Source of the DNA: Ornithinimicrobium tianjinense
Lineage (GTDB): Bacteria; Actinomycetota; Actinomycetes; Actinomycetales; Dermatophilaceae
Reading direction: 5' to 3'
DNA length: 64,000 nt
Assembly (NCBI RefSeq): GCF_014636495.1
Contig: NZ_BMEM01000001.1
Span: 1,608,717 to 1,672,716, forward strand
Shown here: in pieces, positions 53,331 to 61,953 of the stretch
How the letters are laid out: every line of letters begins with the position of its first letter
Numbering within the stretch: position 1 is the first letter of the stretch
Made by a program: the position numbers and the translations under genes
Notes under the pieces: model-generated
The model's database searches: none
Told to the model about the DNA's origin: nothing
What the model saw: only the letters and a program-made list of their open reading frames with translations

Positions 53331-54949
53331 CGGGACAGCCTCCCGGAGACCACGCGCCACTGCTGCGGGGCGGCCAGCCGCAGACCGCCCGCGGCACCCG
53401 CCAGGACCAGGCCTCCACCCCCGGCGGCGACGAGCACCAGCGGCCACCAGGCGGAGACGTCGGTCGGCAGCAGCTGCTCGCGCAGCAGCACACCGGTCAG
53501 GGCCCCTGCGAGACAGCCCGCGGCCGCGCGCCCGAGCCCGGCGGTGGCTGCCGGCCCCCAGACCCCCCTGACCTCACGCACCAGCAGCAGTCCCGCAACG
53601 GTCATCCCCACCGATGAGCCTGCTGCGAGCCAGGCCAGCGTCGTCCCGACGTCCGCACCGCGCCCGACCACGAGGAGGGGCACGAGGGCGGCCACGCCCC
53701 AGCCCGCCGCCGTGGCGGCGGCGGCGCGCCGCGGCGAGCCCACGGCATACAGGGCCCGCGTGCCGACGGCGAGCACCGCGAAGCCGAGCAGGCCGGGCGC
53801 CAGGAGGGCCACGGTGAGCGGCAGGGACTCCAGCGCGCGCCGCCCCGCGCCGCCCGAGCCGGCGTCGAGCAGGACGAAGAGGGCACCGACCTCGCGCCGG
53901 ACGGCGACCAGCGCCACCGCGGCGGCCAGCGAGGCGACCACCGCACCGAGGAGCGCACCCCGCAGGACGCGGACCGCCTCGGCGCCACCACCGGCGAGTC
54001 GGGGGAAGGCGGCCGTGGCGAGGGGGACGACGAGGACGGCGTAGGGCAGCAGGTAGGCGGTCTGCGCGTAGGTCCACACGGTGATGCCGGCGACACCGGT
54101 CGCGGCGTTGGTCAGCAGGAGCACGACGACCGACGTCAGCTGCTGCGCCGCCACGGCCGCCACACCCGCGACCACGAGCGCTCCAGCCCGCCGCCCGGTG
54201 CCGTCCGGGAAGCGCCAGGTCGGGCGCCAGCGCACACCCAGCCGCGCGGCAGGCACCAGGAGCGGGAGGCTGAGGGCCACCACTCCGACGGTGGTGCCGC
54301 CGGCCAGCAGCCACAGCGCCGCCGCCGGCAGCTGCTGGAGGGGGACGGTGGGGTCGTAGGCGGCGCCGAAGCCGAGGTAGACACCGATGACGACCACGCT
54401 GGACAGCAGGGGCGCGACGGCCGCCGCGAGGAAGCGGCGGTGAGCCTGGAGCACGCCGGCCAGGACGATCCCGATCCCGTAGAGCACCACCTGAGGGGCG
54501 AAGAGCAGGAGCATGAGCCGCCCCGCCGCGTGCATCGCGGCGGGGTCGCAGCCCGCCGTGTCGCCGAGGAGCCAGACGGTGATGGGCCCGGCAGCCAGGG
54601 CGACGAGGGCTGCGAGCGGCAGCAGGACGGTCAGGCTCCAGGTCGCCAGCGCGCTGGCGGTGCGGTCGGCGGCGTCCTCGTCCCCCCGCTGCAGGTGGGC
54701 CGCCACCAGCGGCACCGCCACAGCCGCCAGCGCTCCGCCGGCCGCCACCTCGAAGAGCACGTTGGGCACCGTGTTGGCCGTGGTGTAGACCTGCCCGACG
54801 CAGGTGGCGCCCACCGCGTGGGAGAAGACGAACCAGCGGACGAGGCCGACAGCCCGGGCGGCCAGGGTGACGGCAGCGACGAGCGCGGCAGCGCCGACGA
54901 GCCCGCCGGTCCCCAGGCGGGCGCTGGGCGACGGGCCGGCCCCGGTCAC
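53327..54949 (-). CDS. Lipid flippase, MurJ/MVIM (MOP superfamily) type
   Basis: 540 aa with about 14 hydrophobic segments. The N-terminus (TLAARAVGLVRWFVFSHAVG) and the QVYTTANTVPNVLFEVAAGG segment are MurJ-like, with AALAAVAVPLVAAHLQRG completing the first cytoplasmic loop. It would flip a polyprenol-linked sugar across the membrane. It is shorter than actinobacterial MurJ fusions (MviN with kinase-like domain) and lacks their C-terminal domains, so it may handle a different lipid-linked glycan. The GTG start at 54949 overlaps the next gene's stop. Annotating it as the lipid II flippase itself is not justified; a chromosome usually has the true murJ near parA/trxB. Confidence 0.8.
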   Translation of the reverse strand: MTGAGPSPSARLGTGGLVGAAALVAAVTLAARAVGLVRWFVFSHAVGATCVGQVYTTANTVPNVLFEVAAGGALAAVAVPLVAAHLQRGDEDAADRTASALATWSLTVLLPLAALVALAAGPITVWLLGDTAGCDPAAMHAAGRLMLLLFAPQVVLYGIGIVLAGVLQAHRRFLAAAVAPLLSSVVVIGVYLGFGAAYDPTVPLQQLPAAALWLLAGGTTVGVVALSLPLLVPAARLGVRWRPTWRFPDGTGRRAGALVVAGVAAVAAQQLTSVVVLLLTNAATGVAGITVWTYAQTAYLLPYAVLVVPLATAAFPRLAGGGAEAVRVLRGALLGAVVASLAAAVALVAVRREVGALFVLLDAGSGGAGRRALESLPLTVALLAPGLLGFAVLAVGTRALYAVGSPRRAAAATAAGWGVAALVPLLVVGRGADVGTTLAWLAAGSSVGMTVAGLLLVREVRGVWGPAATAGLGRAAAGCLAGALTGVLLREQLLPTDVSAWWPLVLVAAGGGGLVLAGAAGGLRLAAPQQWRVVSGRLSR

Positions 54950-55842
54950 GTGCGTCGGCCCCAGCGGTCGAGGGCGCGCAGGGCCGGCGTCTCGTCGATG
55001 ACGCGGCTGAAGCTGACCTTCTCGCTCACCAGCACGAGTCCCGCCACGACGGTGAGGGCGAGGATCCGGCCGCGTGGTCCGAGCGACTGCGCGGCCGCCA
55101 GACCCACGGCCGCCCCGAGCGGGTTGGCTCCGGTGTCTCCGAGCATCGACACCCCGCGCAGGTCGCCCGGCAGGACCGCCAGGCCCGCCCCGGCGACGGT
55201 GGCCGCGGCGGGCCGCCCGGCGAGCAGGGCCGGTATGCCGCTCGCCAGCGCCACCTTGAGGGCTCGCCCGGGGCGGAGGTCGAAGAGGTTGGCCAGGTTG
55301 GCCGAGCCGGCGACGAGCGCCGCTCCGGTGAGCGTCGGGCCGAGCGTGCTGCGCGTGCTGCGCGTTCCGCCGTGGGGGTGGCGCGTCCCGGCGCCGCGGC
55401 GGTCCGACCAGGCGCACGCAACGAGGCCGGTCGCGCCGAGGACGGCGATCTTGAGCACGCCGGTGGTGACCCTGCCCTGCCGCAGCGCCGCGAGGTGACC
55501 GCGCAGTCCCTTGGCCGACGCACCGCCGGCCAGGTCGTCGACCGCTCCCGCCACGGCTGCACCGGCCACGGCCAGGGCGGCCGGCGGGTCCAGCACCAGC
55601 AGCGGGACCGTGGTCCCCGCCGCCAGGGCGAGCCCCTCGGTCAGGGTCACCGACTCACCCTGGTGGTTGGTGCGGACCCATCGCTCGCCGCCCCAGGGCA
55701 GGCGGCCGGTCCGGTCCAGCGACGTCACGCCACGGGCGAGAGCGGCTGCGGCGAGGGCCGTCGTCACCGTCCGGCCCACGGAGGGCGCGGCGGCAGCCGC
55801 AGCAGACGCTCTGCGTTCTCCGTCGAGCCGCGGCCCGCTCAC
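54946..55842 (-). CDS. WecA/MraY-like phosphoglycosyltransferase (GT4 family), reduced
   Basis: 298 aa, about 10% shorter than typical MraY/WecA. Recognisable elements: AGAVDDLAGGASAKGLRGHL (Mg-binding DD motif, about residues 98-117), ANLANLFDLRPGRALK in place of the NxxNxxDGxDGL motif, and SMLGDTGANPLGAAVG. The NLFD element is shortened and the HHH loop is not evident. Hydrophobic segments are short and Ala-rich. It might transfer a phosphosugar to a polyprenol carrier, the first step for the flippase downstream, but the altered motif makes activity uncertain. The GTG start at 55842 overlaps the MctB/SteB-like gene's stop. Confidence 0.7.
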   Translation of the reverse strand: MSGPRLDGERRASAAAAAAPSVGRTVTTALAAAALARGVTSLDRTGRLPWGGERWVRTNHQGESVTLTEGLALAAGTTVPLLVLDPPAALAVAGAAVAGAVDDLAGGASAKGLRGHLAALRQGRVTTGVLKIAVLGATGLVACAWSDRRGAGTRHPHGGTRSTRSTLGPTLTGAALVAGSANLANLFDLRPGRALKVALASGIPALLAGRPAAATVAGAGLAVLPGDLRGVSMLGDTGANPLGAAVGLAAAQSLGPRGRILALTVVAGLVLVSEKVSFSRVIDETPALRALDRWGRRT

Positions 55843-56915
55843 GGGGCCGCCGTCGTCGCCGACCCGTCGTCGACGGTGGGGAGGCCGGTGTCTCCAGGGG
55901 CCGGGATCGTCGAGGTGGGCACCTCGCGCTGGGGCGGCACCGGCGGCAGCGCCGAGCCGGAGAGCTCCCCGACACCGTAGTGACCCACCTGCTCCGCCAG
56001 GGCCCAGGCGGAGGCCATGGCAGTGGCGACCTGACCGGCGACGCTGTCGAGGTTGTCCACGGTCGACACTGAGTCCGCCAGGTCCCGGTCCTGGCGTACG
56101 GCTGTCACGAGCGGGTCGACGGGCGTGTCGTCGACGTCGTGCACGGTCTCGGCGCCGGTGCCGGCGACGACGAGCGGGGTCTGCAGCTCCGCGAGGGAGC
56201 GGACCAGCTCCAGCCGCAGACCCAGCTGCTCGGCGCCAGCGGTCTCGGTGGTCTCCTGGGCGGTCAGCCCGCCGGTCTCGAGGACGAGCACATCGGCCGG
56301 GCGACGGTCGGAGATCTCGACCGAGGAACCGTCGCGCCAGGTCAGGTCCACGACACCCTCCTGCTCGAGAGCATCTGCCGCCCGGAGCCAGGCGCCGGCG
56401 TGGCCGACCTCGTCGGCTCCCGAGAGCGTCGCCGCGAGCACGGTGGCCAGCGACGGGCCGGACCCGTCGCCGGTCGGCGGGTCCGCCAGCTCGGCGGAGA
56501 GAGCGGTGAGCAGCTCGCCGAGCTCGGGCGACGGCTCCTCGTCGCCAGCCCGCTCGGCGAGCTCCGCGGTCAGCACCAGGTCGGCACCGGCGGACTCGAG
56601 CCGGTCCTCGAGCTCACCGAGGGCGTTGCGGTCGGCCCCCGGCAGGGTGACGACGGCGACGCGGACCCCGTCCAGGGTGCCCGGCAGGGCAGCCGCCGCG
56701 AGCCCCTCGATCGCCTCGTCCTTGGCCTCGGCGCGCCGCGAGGCCGCGTCCACCTGGGCGCGCAGGTCGAGACGCTCCTCGCGCAGCTGGGACACCTCGC
56801 TCTCGAGCGTCGCGGACAGCCCCTCGCGCAGTGGGCCGGCCCCGAGGGCGATCCCCACGGCGAGCGCGATGAACACGGCCACCAGGGAGACCAGGTGGTA
56901 GCGGAAGTCGATCAC
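55839..56915 (-). CDS. MctB / SteB-like membrane protein (DUF3186)
   Basis: 358 aa. The N-terminus IDFRYHLVSLVAVFIALAVG is an extremely conserved MctB-family start, with one membrane helix and an about 40-residue coiled coil after it (LESEVSQLREERLDLRAQ). The rest is outside the membrane: a Rossmann-like domain with VRVAVVTLPGADR and a PLVVAGTGAE segment. The mycobacterial member is described as a copper transport protein, while the Corynebacterium homolog SteB acts with SteA in cell-wall integrity; adjacency to steA here favours the latter. The C-terminus is a Pro/Thr-rich tail. The GTG start at 56915 overlaps the steA stop. Confidence 0.85.
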   Translation of the reverse strand: MIDFRYHLVSLVAVFIALAVGIALGAGPLREGLSATLESEVSQLREERLDLRAQVDAASRRAEAKDEAIEGLAAAALPGTLDGVRVAVVTLPGADRNALGELEDRLESAGADLVLTAELAERAGDEEPSPELGELLTALSAELADPPTGDGSGPSLATVLAATLSGADEVGHAGAWLRAADALEQEGVVDLTWRDGSSVEISDRRPADVLVLETGGLTAQETTETAGAEQLGLRLELVRSLAELQTPLVVAGTGAETVHDVDDTPVDPLVTAVRQDRDLADSVSTVDNLDSVAGQVATAMASAWALAEQVGHYGVGELSGSALPPVPPQREVPTSTIPAPGDTGLPTVDDGSATTAAP

Positions 56916-58096
56916 CGAAACAGTCCCTCGATCCAGGCCCAGACGTCGTCCCATCGTACGGCGAGCACGCCCAGGACCGCCCGACCGCCAGGTGTGGCGG
57001 AGAGGGCGACGACGAGCGCGAAGAGGCCGGCGAGCACCAGCCACGACAAGGACAGGGTCGAGATCCGCGACCGGTAGAGCAGACTCACCCCCTTGGCGTC
57101 GACGAGCTTGCTGCCGAGCCGCAGGCGGGTGAGGAAGGTGCTGGCCATCCCCTGGCGACCCTTGTCGAGGAACTCGATGAGGGTGGCGTGAGTGCCCACG
57201 GCGACCACGAGCTCGGCCCCCTTGTCGTCGGCGAGCAGCATCGCCACGTCCTCGCTGGTGCCTGGCGCCGGGAGGACGACCGCGTCGGTGACGCCGAGCG
57301 CCTCGACCCGCTCCAGCCCCGGCGCGCGCCCGTCGCGGTAGGCGTGCACGACGAGCTCGGCGCCGCTGGTCAGCGCCCGGTCGGAGACCGAGTCCATGTC
57401 GCCGACGATGAGGTCGGGCCGCAGGCCCTGCTCCAGCAGCGCGTCCGCGCCGCCGTCGACGCCGATGAGGACAGGCCTGGCCTCGCGGATGAACGGTCGC
57501 AGGGTGTGCAGGTCCTCCTTGTAGTGGTAGCCCCGGACCACCACGAGTGCGTAGCGCCCCTGGAGGTTGGTTCGCAGCGGCGGGACCTCGATCCCGTCGA
57601 TGAGCAGCTGCCGCTCGGCGCGGACGTACTCCATGGTGTTGACCGAGAACGCCTCGATCTGGGTGGACAGGTTGGTCCGCGCGTCCTCCAGCTGCGCGGC
57701 GACCAGGGCCTCGGTCAGGCGGACCCCGCGGGCGACGACAGCTCCGTCGACGGACAGGGCGTCCCCCTCGAGGGTGGCCGTGCTGCCCTCCTCGATCTCC
57801 ATGACGGTCGGGCCGGCCATGTCCAGCACCGGGATCCCGGCGTCGAGCAGGATCTCCGGACCGCGGTTGGGGTAGGCCCCCGTGGTGCTGGGCGCCGCGT
57901 TGACCACCGCGGCCGGCCGGCACGCCACCAGGGCGTGCGCGCTCACCAGGTCGAGGTCGTCGTGGTCGATGACCGCGACGTCGCCCGCCTGCAGGCGCTT
58001 GGTCAGGTCCTTGGTGCGCGCGTCCACCCGGACCGTGCCGGTGACCGTCGTCGGGGGGGTATGCCGCTTCTCGGCCTTCCGTCGTCTCGCCGTCAC
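56912..58096 (-). CDS. steA: Putative cytokinetic ring protein SteA
   Basis: 394 aa. Homolog of Corynebacterium SteA, with a thiamin pyrophosphokinase-like fold. The N-terminus has TVRVDARTKDLTKRL and GDVAVIDHDDLDLVSAHAL; the middle TAP-like core shows VLIGVDGGADALLEQGLRPD and IVGDMDSVSDRAL (about residues 234-246), the conserved Asp-rich loop. A C-terminal membrane helix (LVLAGLFALVVALSA) anchors it. SteA is reported at the division site with SteB. Catalytic activity is not established. The start at 58096 overlaps the recN stop. The GGTATGCCG copy at 58058 forces a CAT-ACC pair in the HTPP segment. Confidence 0.88.
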   Translation of the reverse strand: MTARRRKAEKRHTPPTTVTGTVRVDARTKDLTKRLQAGDVAVIDHDDLDLVSAHALVACRPAAVVNAAPSTTGAYPNRGPEILLDAGIPVLDMAGPTVMEIEEGSTATLEGDALSVDGAVVARGVRLTEALVAAQLEDARTNLSTQIEAFSVNTMEYVRAERQLLIDGIEVPPLRTNLQGRYALVVVRGYHYKEDLHTLRPFIREARPVLIGVDGGADALLEQGLRPDLIVGDMDSVSDRALTSGAELVVHAYRDGRAPGLERVEALGVTDAVVLPAPGTSEDVAMLLADDKGAELVVAVGTHATLIEFLDKGRQGMASTFLTRLRLGSKLVDAKGVSLLYRSRISTLSLSWLVLAGLFALVVALSATPGGRAVLGVLAVRWDDVWAWIEGLFR

Positions 58097-59856
58097 GAGG
58101 CCGCCCCCGCGGCACGACGGCCGATGAGCTCCCGGGCGTGCTCGAGCGCCGCCTCGGAGTCGGCGACGCCCCCGAGCATGCGGGCGACCTCCGCCTCGCG
58201 CTCGGCCCCCTCGACGACCGCGACGCCGCTCCGCGTCACCTGCCCGTCGGTGCTCTTGCGCACGACGAGGTGACGGTCGGCGTAGGCGGCCACCTGCCCG
58301 AGGTGCGTGACGACGATGACCTGCGCGGTGTCGGCCAGGCGGGCCAGGCGCGCGCCGAGGTCGAGGGCAGCCCGGCCGCCGACGCCTGCGTCCACCTCGT
58401 CGAAGACGTAGGTGGGGACGCCTCCACCTCCGCAGACCACCTCCAGGGCCAGCATCACGCGGGAGAGCTCACCACCCGAGGCCGCTCGGGCCACCGACCG
58501 CGCCGGGGCGCCCGGGTTGGCCGCGAGGCGGATCTCGACCTCGTCCAGCCCGTGCGACCGGGGCTGCGCCGTCCGGCCGTCGGGCAGCGGCACCAGCCCG
58601 CTCTCGTCGTCCCTCTCGGCCGGCTCCACGACGCGGGGCGCGACGTGCACGGACAGCGTCGCACTCCCCATGGCCAGGTGACGGAGCTCCGCGCCCACCT
58701 CCTGCCCCACCCGCTCGGCCGTCTGCCGCCTGAGCTCGCTGAGCTCCCAGCCCAGCCGCCCCACCTCGGACCCGAGCGCGGTCGTGGCCTCGGCGAGCGC
58801 GGCGCGGTCCTCGTCGGAGATGTCCAGCGTCGCCAGCTCCACAGCCGCCGAACGCGCGAACGCCAGCGCCTCGACCGTGCCCGGACCGAAGCGGCGCAGC
58901 AGCGCGCCGAGCTCGGACCGTCGACGGTGCACCTCGTCGAGACGCTCCTCGTCGACCTCGATCCCGCTGGCGTAGGAGGCCAGGTCGGCCGCCAGGTCCG
59001 CGGTCAGGTAGGCGATCTCCTCCAGCCGCTGCCGGAGCCCGGCGAGCTCCTCGTCGTGCGCGCTGGCGGGTGCCAGGGCCGCCGCGGCCCCGGAGAGCAG
59101 CTCCCCCGCGAACGGCTGGTCCTCCCCCATCCCGTCGGGCCCGGCCAGCAGGTCGTGCGCCTGCTGCGCGGCGTTGCGCAGCTCCTCGGCATAGGTCAGT
59201 CGCTCCGACTCCGCCCGCAGCGTGTCCTCCTCGCCCTCCTGCGGGTCGACGGCCTCGATCTCCTCCAGCGCCGAGCGCAGGGTGGTGATCCGCAGCTCGC
59301 GCTCGACGGAGGTGCGGGCCAGCTCGGCCAGGCGCGCCCGCGAGGCGAGCCACGCCTCATACCGCGCCCGGTATGCCGCCAGCGCGTCCGCGATCTGCCG
59401 ACCGCCCGCCTCGTCCAGCAGGATGCGGTGCTGCTCCGCGTCGCGCAGCCGCCACTGGTCGGCCTGACCGTGGACCGCGACGAGGTGCTCCCCCACCTCG
59501 GTGAGCACCCCGACCGGGGCGCTGCGACCGCCGACGTGGGCGCGCGAGCGCCCCTCGGCGGCGACCGTCCGGGCCAGCAGCAGACCGTCGGCCACGTCCC
59601 CGCCGGCCTCCTCGACCCGCCGGGCGGCCGGGTGGTCGACGGGCACGTCGACCTCGCCCTCCACCACGGCCTGACCCACGCCGACGCGCACGAGCCCGGC
59701 GTCCGCACGGGCGCCCAGGAGCAGCCCGAGCCCGCTGACGACCATGGTCTTGCCCGCGCCGGTCTCACCGGTGATGACGTTGAGACCGTCGGTCAGCTCG
59801 AGCTCGGCGTCGTCGATGACCCCGAGCCCCTGGATCCGGATCCGACGGAACGTCAT
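58093..59856 (-). CDS. recN: DNA repair protein RecN
   Basis: 587 aa, normal length. SMC-like ATPase in double-strand break repair. N-terminal Walker A GETGAGKTMVVSGL (about residues 31-44), QADQWRLRD (Q loop-like), long coiled-coil arms (about 160-360), signature SGGELSRVMLALE and Walker B VFDEVDAGVGGRAALDLG near residue 490, then VIVVTHLGQVAAYADRHLVV. The ATG at 59856 has GGAGGAG about six bases upstream and overlaps the nadK stop. Order tlyA-nadK-recN is universal in this phylum. Confidence 0.96.
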   Translation of the reverse strand: MTFRRIRIQGLGVIDDAELELTDGLNVITGETGAGKTMVVSGLGLLLGARADAGLVRVGVGQAVVEGEVDVPVDHPAARRVEEAGGDVADGLLLARTVAAEGRSRAHVGGRSAPVGVLTEVGEHLVAVHGQADQWRLRDAEQHRILLDEAGGRQIADALAAYRARYEAWLASRARLAELARTSVERELRITTLRSALEEIEAVDPQEGEEDTLRAESERLTYAEELRNAAQQAHDLLAGPDGMGEDQPFAGELLSGAAAALAPASAHDEELAGLRQRLEEIAYLTADLAADLASYASGIEVDEERLDEVHRRRSELGALLRRFGPGTVEALAFARSAAVELATLDISDEDRAALAEATTALGSEVGRLGWELSELRRQTAERVGQEVGAELRHLAMGSATLSVHVAPRVVEPAERDDESGLVPLPDGRTAQPRSHGLDEVEIRLAANPGAPARSVARAASGGELSRVMLALEVVCGGGGVPTYVFDEVDAGVGGRAALDLGARLARLADTAQVIVVTHLGQVAAYADRHLVVRKSTDGQVTRSGVAVVEGAEREAEVARMLGGVADSEAALEHARELIGRRAAGAAS

Positions 59857-60854
59857 TCGGTCTCCTCCGTGCCGCCCGACCCGGCCACTCGGTCGCTGTC
59901 CTGGAAGGCGACGGTGTCGTGGCCGACCTGGGTCTTGAGCCGGCCCGGGACGCCGTGCGCAGGGCCGCGCCAGCCGGAGACCGGAAGTCCGAACTTGGCG
60001 ACCAGCCGGTCGGTGAAGGGTCCCTGGGTGAGCCTCGCGAGCAGCACGGGGGTCTCGGAGCGACGCACCTCCACGCGGGCGCCGGCGGGCAGCTCGACCG
60101 ATCGGCGGCCGTCGCACCACATCACGCCCGGCACGTAGGAGTGCGGCACGACCTCGATGGCCAGCCGGGTCTGCGGGCCGAGGACCAGAGGACGGGCGAA
60201 GAGCGCGTGGGCGGAGATCGGCACCAGCAGCAGCGCCTCGACGTCCGGCCACATGATCGGTCCTCCTGCGGAGAAGGCGTAGGCGGTCGAACCCGTGGGC
60301 GTGGCCATCACCACCCCGTCGCAGCCCCACGTCGACAGGGGTCGGCCGTCCACCTCCACCGCCAGCTCGAGCATCCGCTCGCGGACGGACTTCTCGACCG
60401 ACGCCTCGTTGAGGGCCCAGGTGGAGCACACGATGCGCCCGTCCTGGACCACGTCGACGTCGACGGTCATGCGCCTTTCGATGCGGTAGTCGCGCGTCAC
60501 GATGCGCTCGACGATCACGTCGACGTCGTCGCGCTCGGCCTCGGCGAGGAAGCCCACCCGGCCCAGGTTGACCCCGAGGAGCGGGGTGCCCGTGGGGCGG
60601 GCGATCTCGGCACCGCGCAGGATGGTGCCGTCACCGCCGAAGACGACGACGAGCTCGCAGCCCGAGGCGTCCACCGGCGTCGGTGCCAGATCCCCCGTCG
60701 AGCCCAGCTCGGCCGCGCTCCCGTGCGTCGGCTGCCCCTCGGGCGCCAGCTCGACCTCGATACCGTGCGTGCCCAGCCGGTCGGCGAACTCCTCGACGAG
60801 GTCGGGGATGTCGGGTCGCGACGGGTGGGTCACGAGCATGATCCGACGGGTCAC
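59853..60854 (-). CDS. nadK: NAD kinase
   Basis: 333 aa. Makes NADP from NAD with ATP or polyphosphate. Signatures: VVVFGGDGTILRGAEIARP (GGDGT, about residues 69-87), GVNLGRVGFLAEAE, STWALNEASVEKS, GDGVVMATPTGSTAYAFSAGGP equivalent (here with GCDG) and ISAHALFARPLVL. The C-terminal about 30 residues (TQVGHDTVAFQDSDRVAGSG) are an extension beyond the core. The GTG start at 60854 overlaps the tlyA stop. Confidence 0.96.
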   Translation of the reverse strand: MTRRIMLVTHPSRPDIPDLVEEFADRLGTHGIEVELAPEGQPTHGSAAELGSTGDLAPTPVDASGCELVVVFGGDGTILRGAEIARPTGTPLLGVNLGRVGFLAEAERDDVDVIVERIVTRDYRIERRMTVDVDVVQDGRIVCSTWALNEASVEKSVRERMLELAVEVDGRPLSTWGCDGVVMATPTGSTAYAFSAGGPIMWPDVEALLLVPISAHALFARPLVLGPQTRLAIEVVPHSYVPGVMWCDGRRSVELPAGARVEVRRSETPVLLARLTQGPFTDRLVAKFGLPVSGWRGPAHGVPGRLKTQVGHDTVAFQDSDRVAGSGGTEETE

Positions 60855-61705
60855 GTCTCCTCCTCCGTGCGTAGCTGGGCGCAGACCACTTCCTGGTCCT
60901 GCGGCGACAGGCCCCAGTTCATCATGCCGGGCCGCCACGGGCGGGCCCAGAGGAGGTACTCGATGTTGCCGGCGCCGCCCCGCACGGGTGAGCGGAGCAC
61001 GCCGAAGGGGGCCAGACCGGTCTCGCGCACGGTGTCGAGCACGGACCGGAGGACCTCCTGCCGCAGGTCGGCGGAGCGCACGACACCGTCGTGGGCCAGC
61101 CGTCCGGCACCCACCTCGAACTGCGGCTTGACGAGCAGGACCACGTCCGCGTCCGGCCGGAGCAGGTCGGGCACCGCGCGCAGCACGTGGGCGACGGAGA
61201 TGAAGGAGACGTCGCCGACCACGACGTCGACCGTTCCTCCGATCGTCTCTGCCGTGGTCTGGCGGATGTTGGTCCCGGGCAGGTCCGTGACGTCGGGGTG
61301 GTCGCTCAGCGTCGGGTCGAGCTGGCCGTGGCCCACGTCGAGGGCGACCACGTGGGCGGCCCCTCGGCGCAGGAGGACCTGGGTGAAGCCGCCTGTGGAG
61401 GCGCCGACGTCCAGGCACCGCCGACCCTCGACCGTCAGCCCCTCACGGGCCCAGCGGGCGAGGGCGTGCTCCAGCTTGACCGCGCCGCGGCCAACCCAAC
61501 CTGCGGCGATCCAGTCGGACTCGTCCCCCTGGCGGCCCCCGACCACCGAGATCTCCTGGTCTGCGCCCACCGGGTGGGAGACCTTGATGACCGCGGAACC
61601 GTCCACCTGCACCCGTCCGTCGCGGACCAGCGCCTGCGCCTGGGTGCGCGACCGGGCGAGGCCGCGTGCCACGAGCGCGGCATCCAGCCGCTGCCGAGCG
61701 GTCAC
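60851..61705 (-). CDS. tlyA: 16S/23S rRNA (cytidine-2'-O)-methyltransferase TlyA
   Basis: 284 aa. Methylates ribose 2'-OH of 16S C1409 and 23S C1920; loss confers capreomycin resistance in mycobacteria. The N-terminal S4 RNA-binding domain (QRLDAALVARGLARSRTQAQ) is followed by an FtsJ-like methyltransferase: RRCLDVGASTGGFTQVLL (SAM loop, about residues 94-111), VVALDVGHGQLDP, VDVVVGDVSFISV and LLVKPQFEVG, holding the K-D-K-E tetrad order. The GTG start at 61705 overlaps the small upstream gene's stop. Confidence 0.95.
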   Translation of the reverse strand: MTARQRLDAALVARGLARSRTQAQALVRDGRVQVDGSAVIKVSHPVGADQEISVVGGRQGDESDWIAAGWVGRGAVKLEHALARWAREGLTVEGRRCLDVGASTGGFTQVLLRRGAAHVVALDVGHGQLDPTLSDHPDVTDLPGTNIRQTTAETIGGTVDVVVGDVSFISVAHVLRAVPDLLRPDADVVLLVKPQFEVGAGRLAHDGVVRSADLRQEVLRSVLDTVRETGLAPFGVLRSPVRGGAGNIEYLLWARPWRPGMMNWGLSPQDQEVVCAQLRTEEET

Positions 61706-61953
61706 CGAGAAGGTGGCCCCGGCCGCGCCGAGCCCGGAGGTGCTGGCGGGGGCGGCGTGGGAGAGGTCAGCCGCGCCTGCAGGGCGCGGTGCGCCTCAGC
61801 CGCCGCCTCCAGCTGCTCCGCCGGCTCGCCGTCGAGGGCGTTGACGAAGGCCGCGACGGCCTCGTCGACCACCCGGTCGCCGGTCGAGGGTGGGGCGTGC
61901 GGGCTGGGCGCGTGCGCGTCGTCGCGGGGCTCGTGGGAAGGGCCGCCTGTCAT
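61702..61953 (-). CDS. Small conserved actinobacterial protein
   Basis: 83 aa. A Pro/His/Asp-rich N-terminus (about 27 residues) leads into a helical core DRVVDEAVAAFVNALDGEP, then AEQLEAAAEAHRALQARLTS and a Pro/Ser-rich tail. This is the small protein commonly found between tlyA and the HAD phosphatase in Actinobacteria. The core resembles the recurrent pattern V-D-x-A-x-x-x-L-x-x-L followed by a helix with a H-x-x-L-Q/R. Function unknown. The ATG at 61953 overlaps the HAD gene's stop, and its own TGA overlaps tlyA, so translation is coupled on both sides. Confidence 0.8.
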   Translation of the reverse strand: MTGGPSHEPRDDAHAPSPHAPPSTGDRVVDEAVAAFVNALDGEPAEQLEAAAEAHRALQARLTSPTPPPPAPPGSARPGPPSR

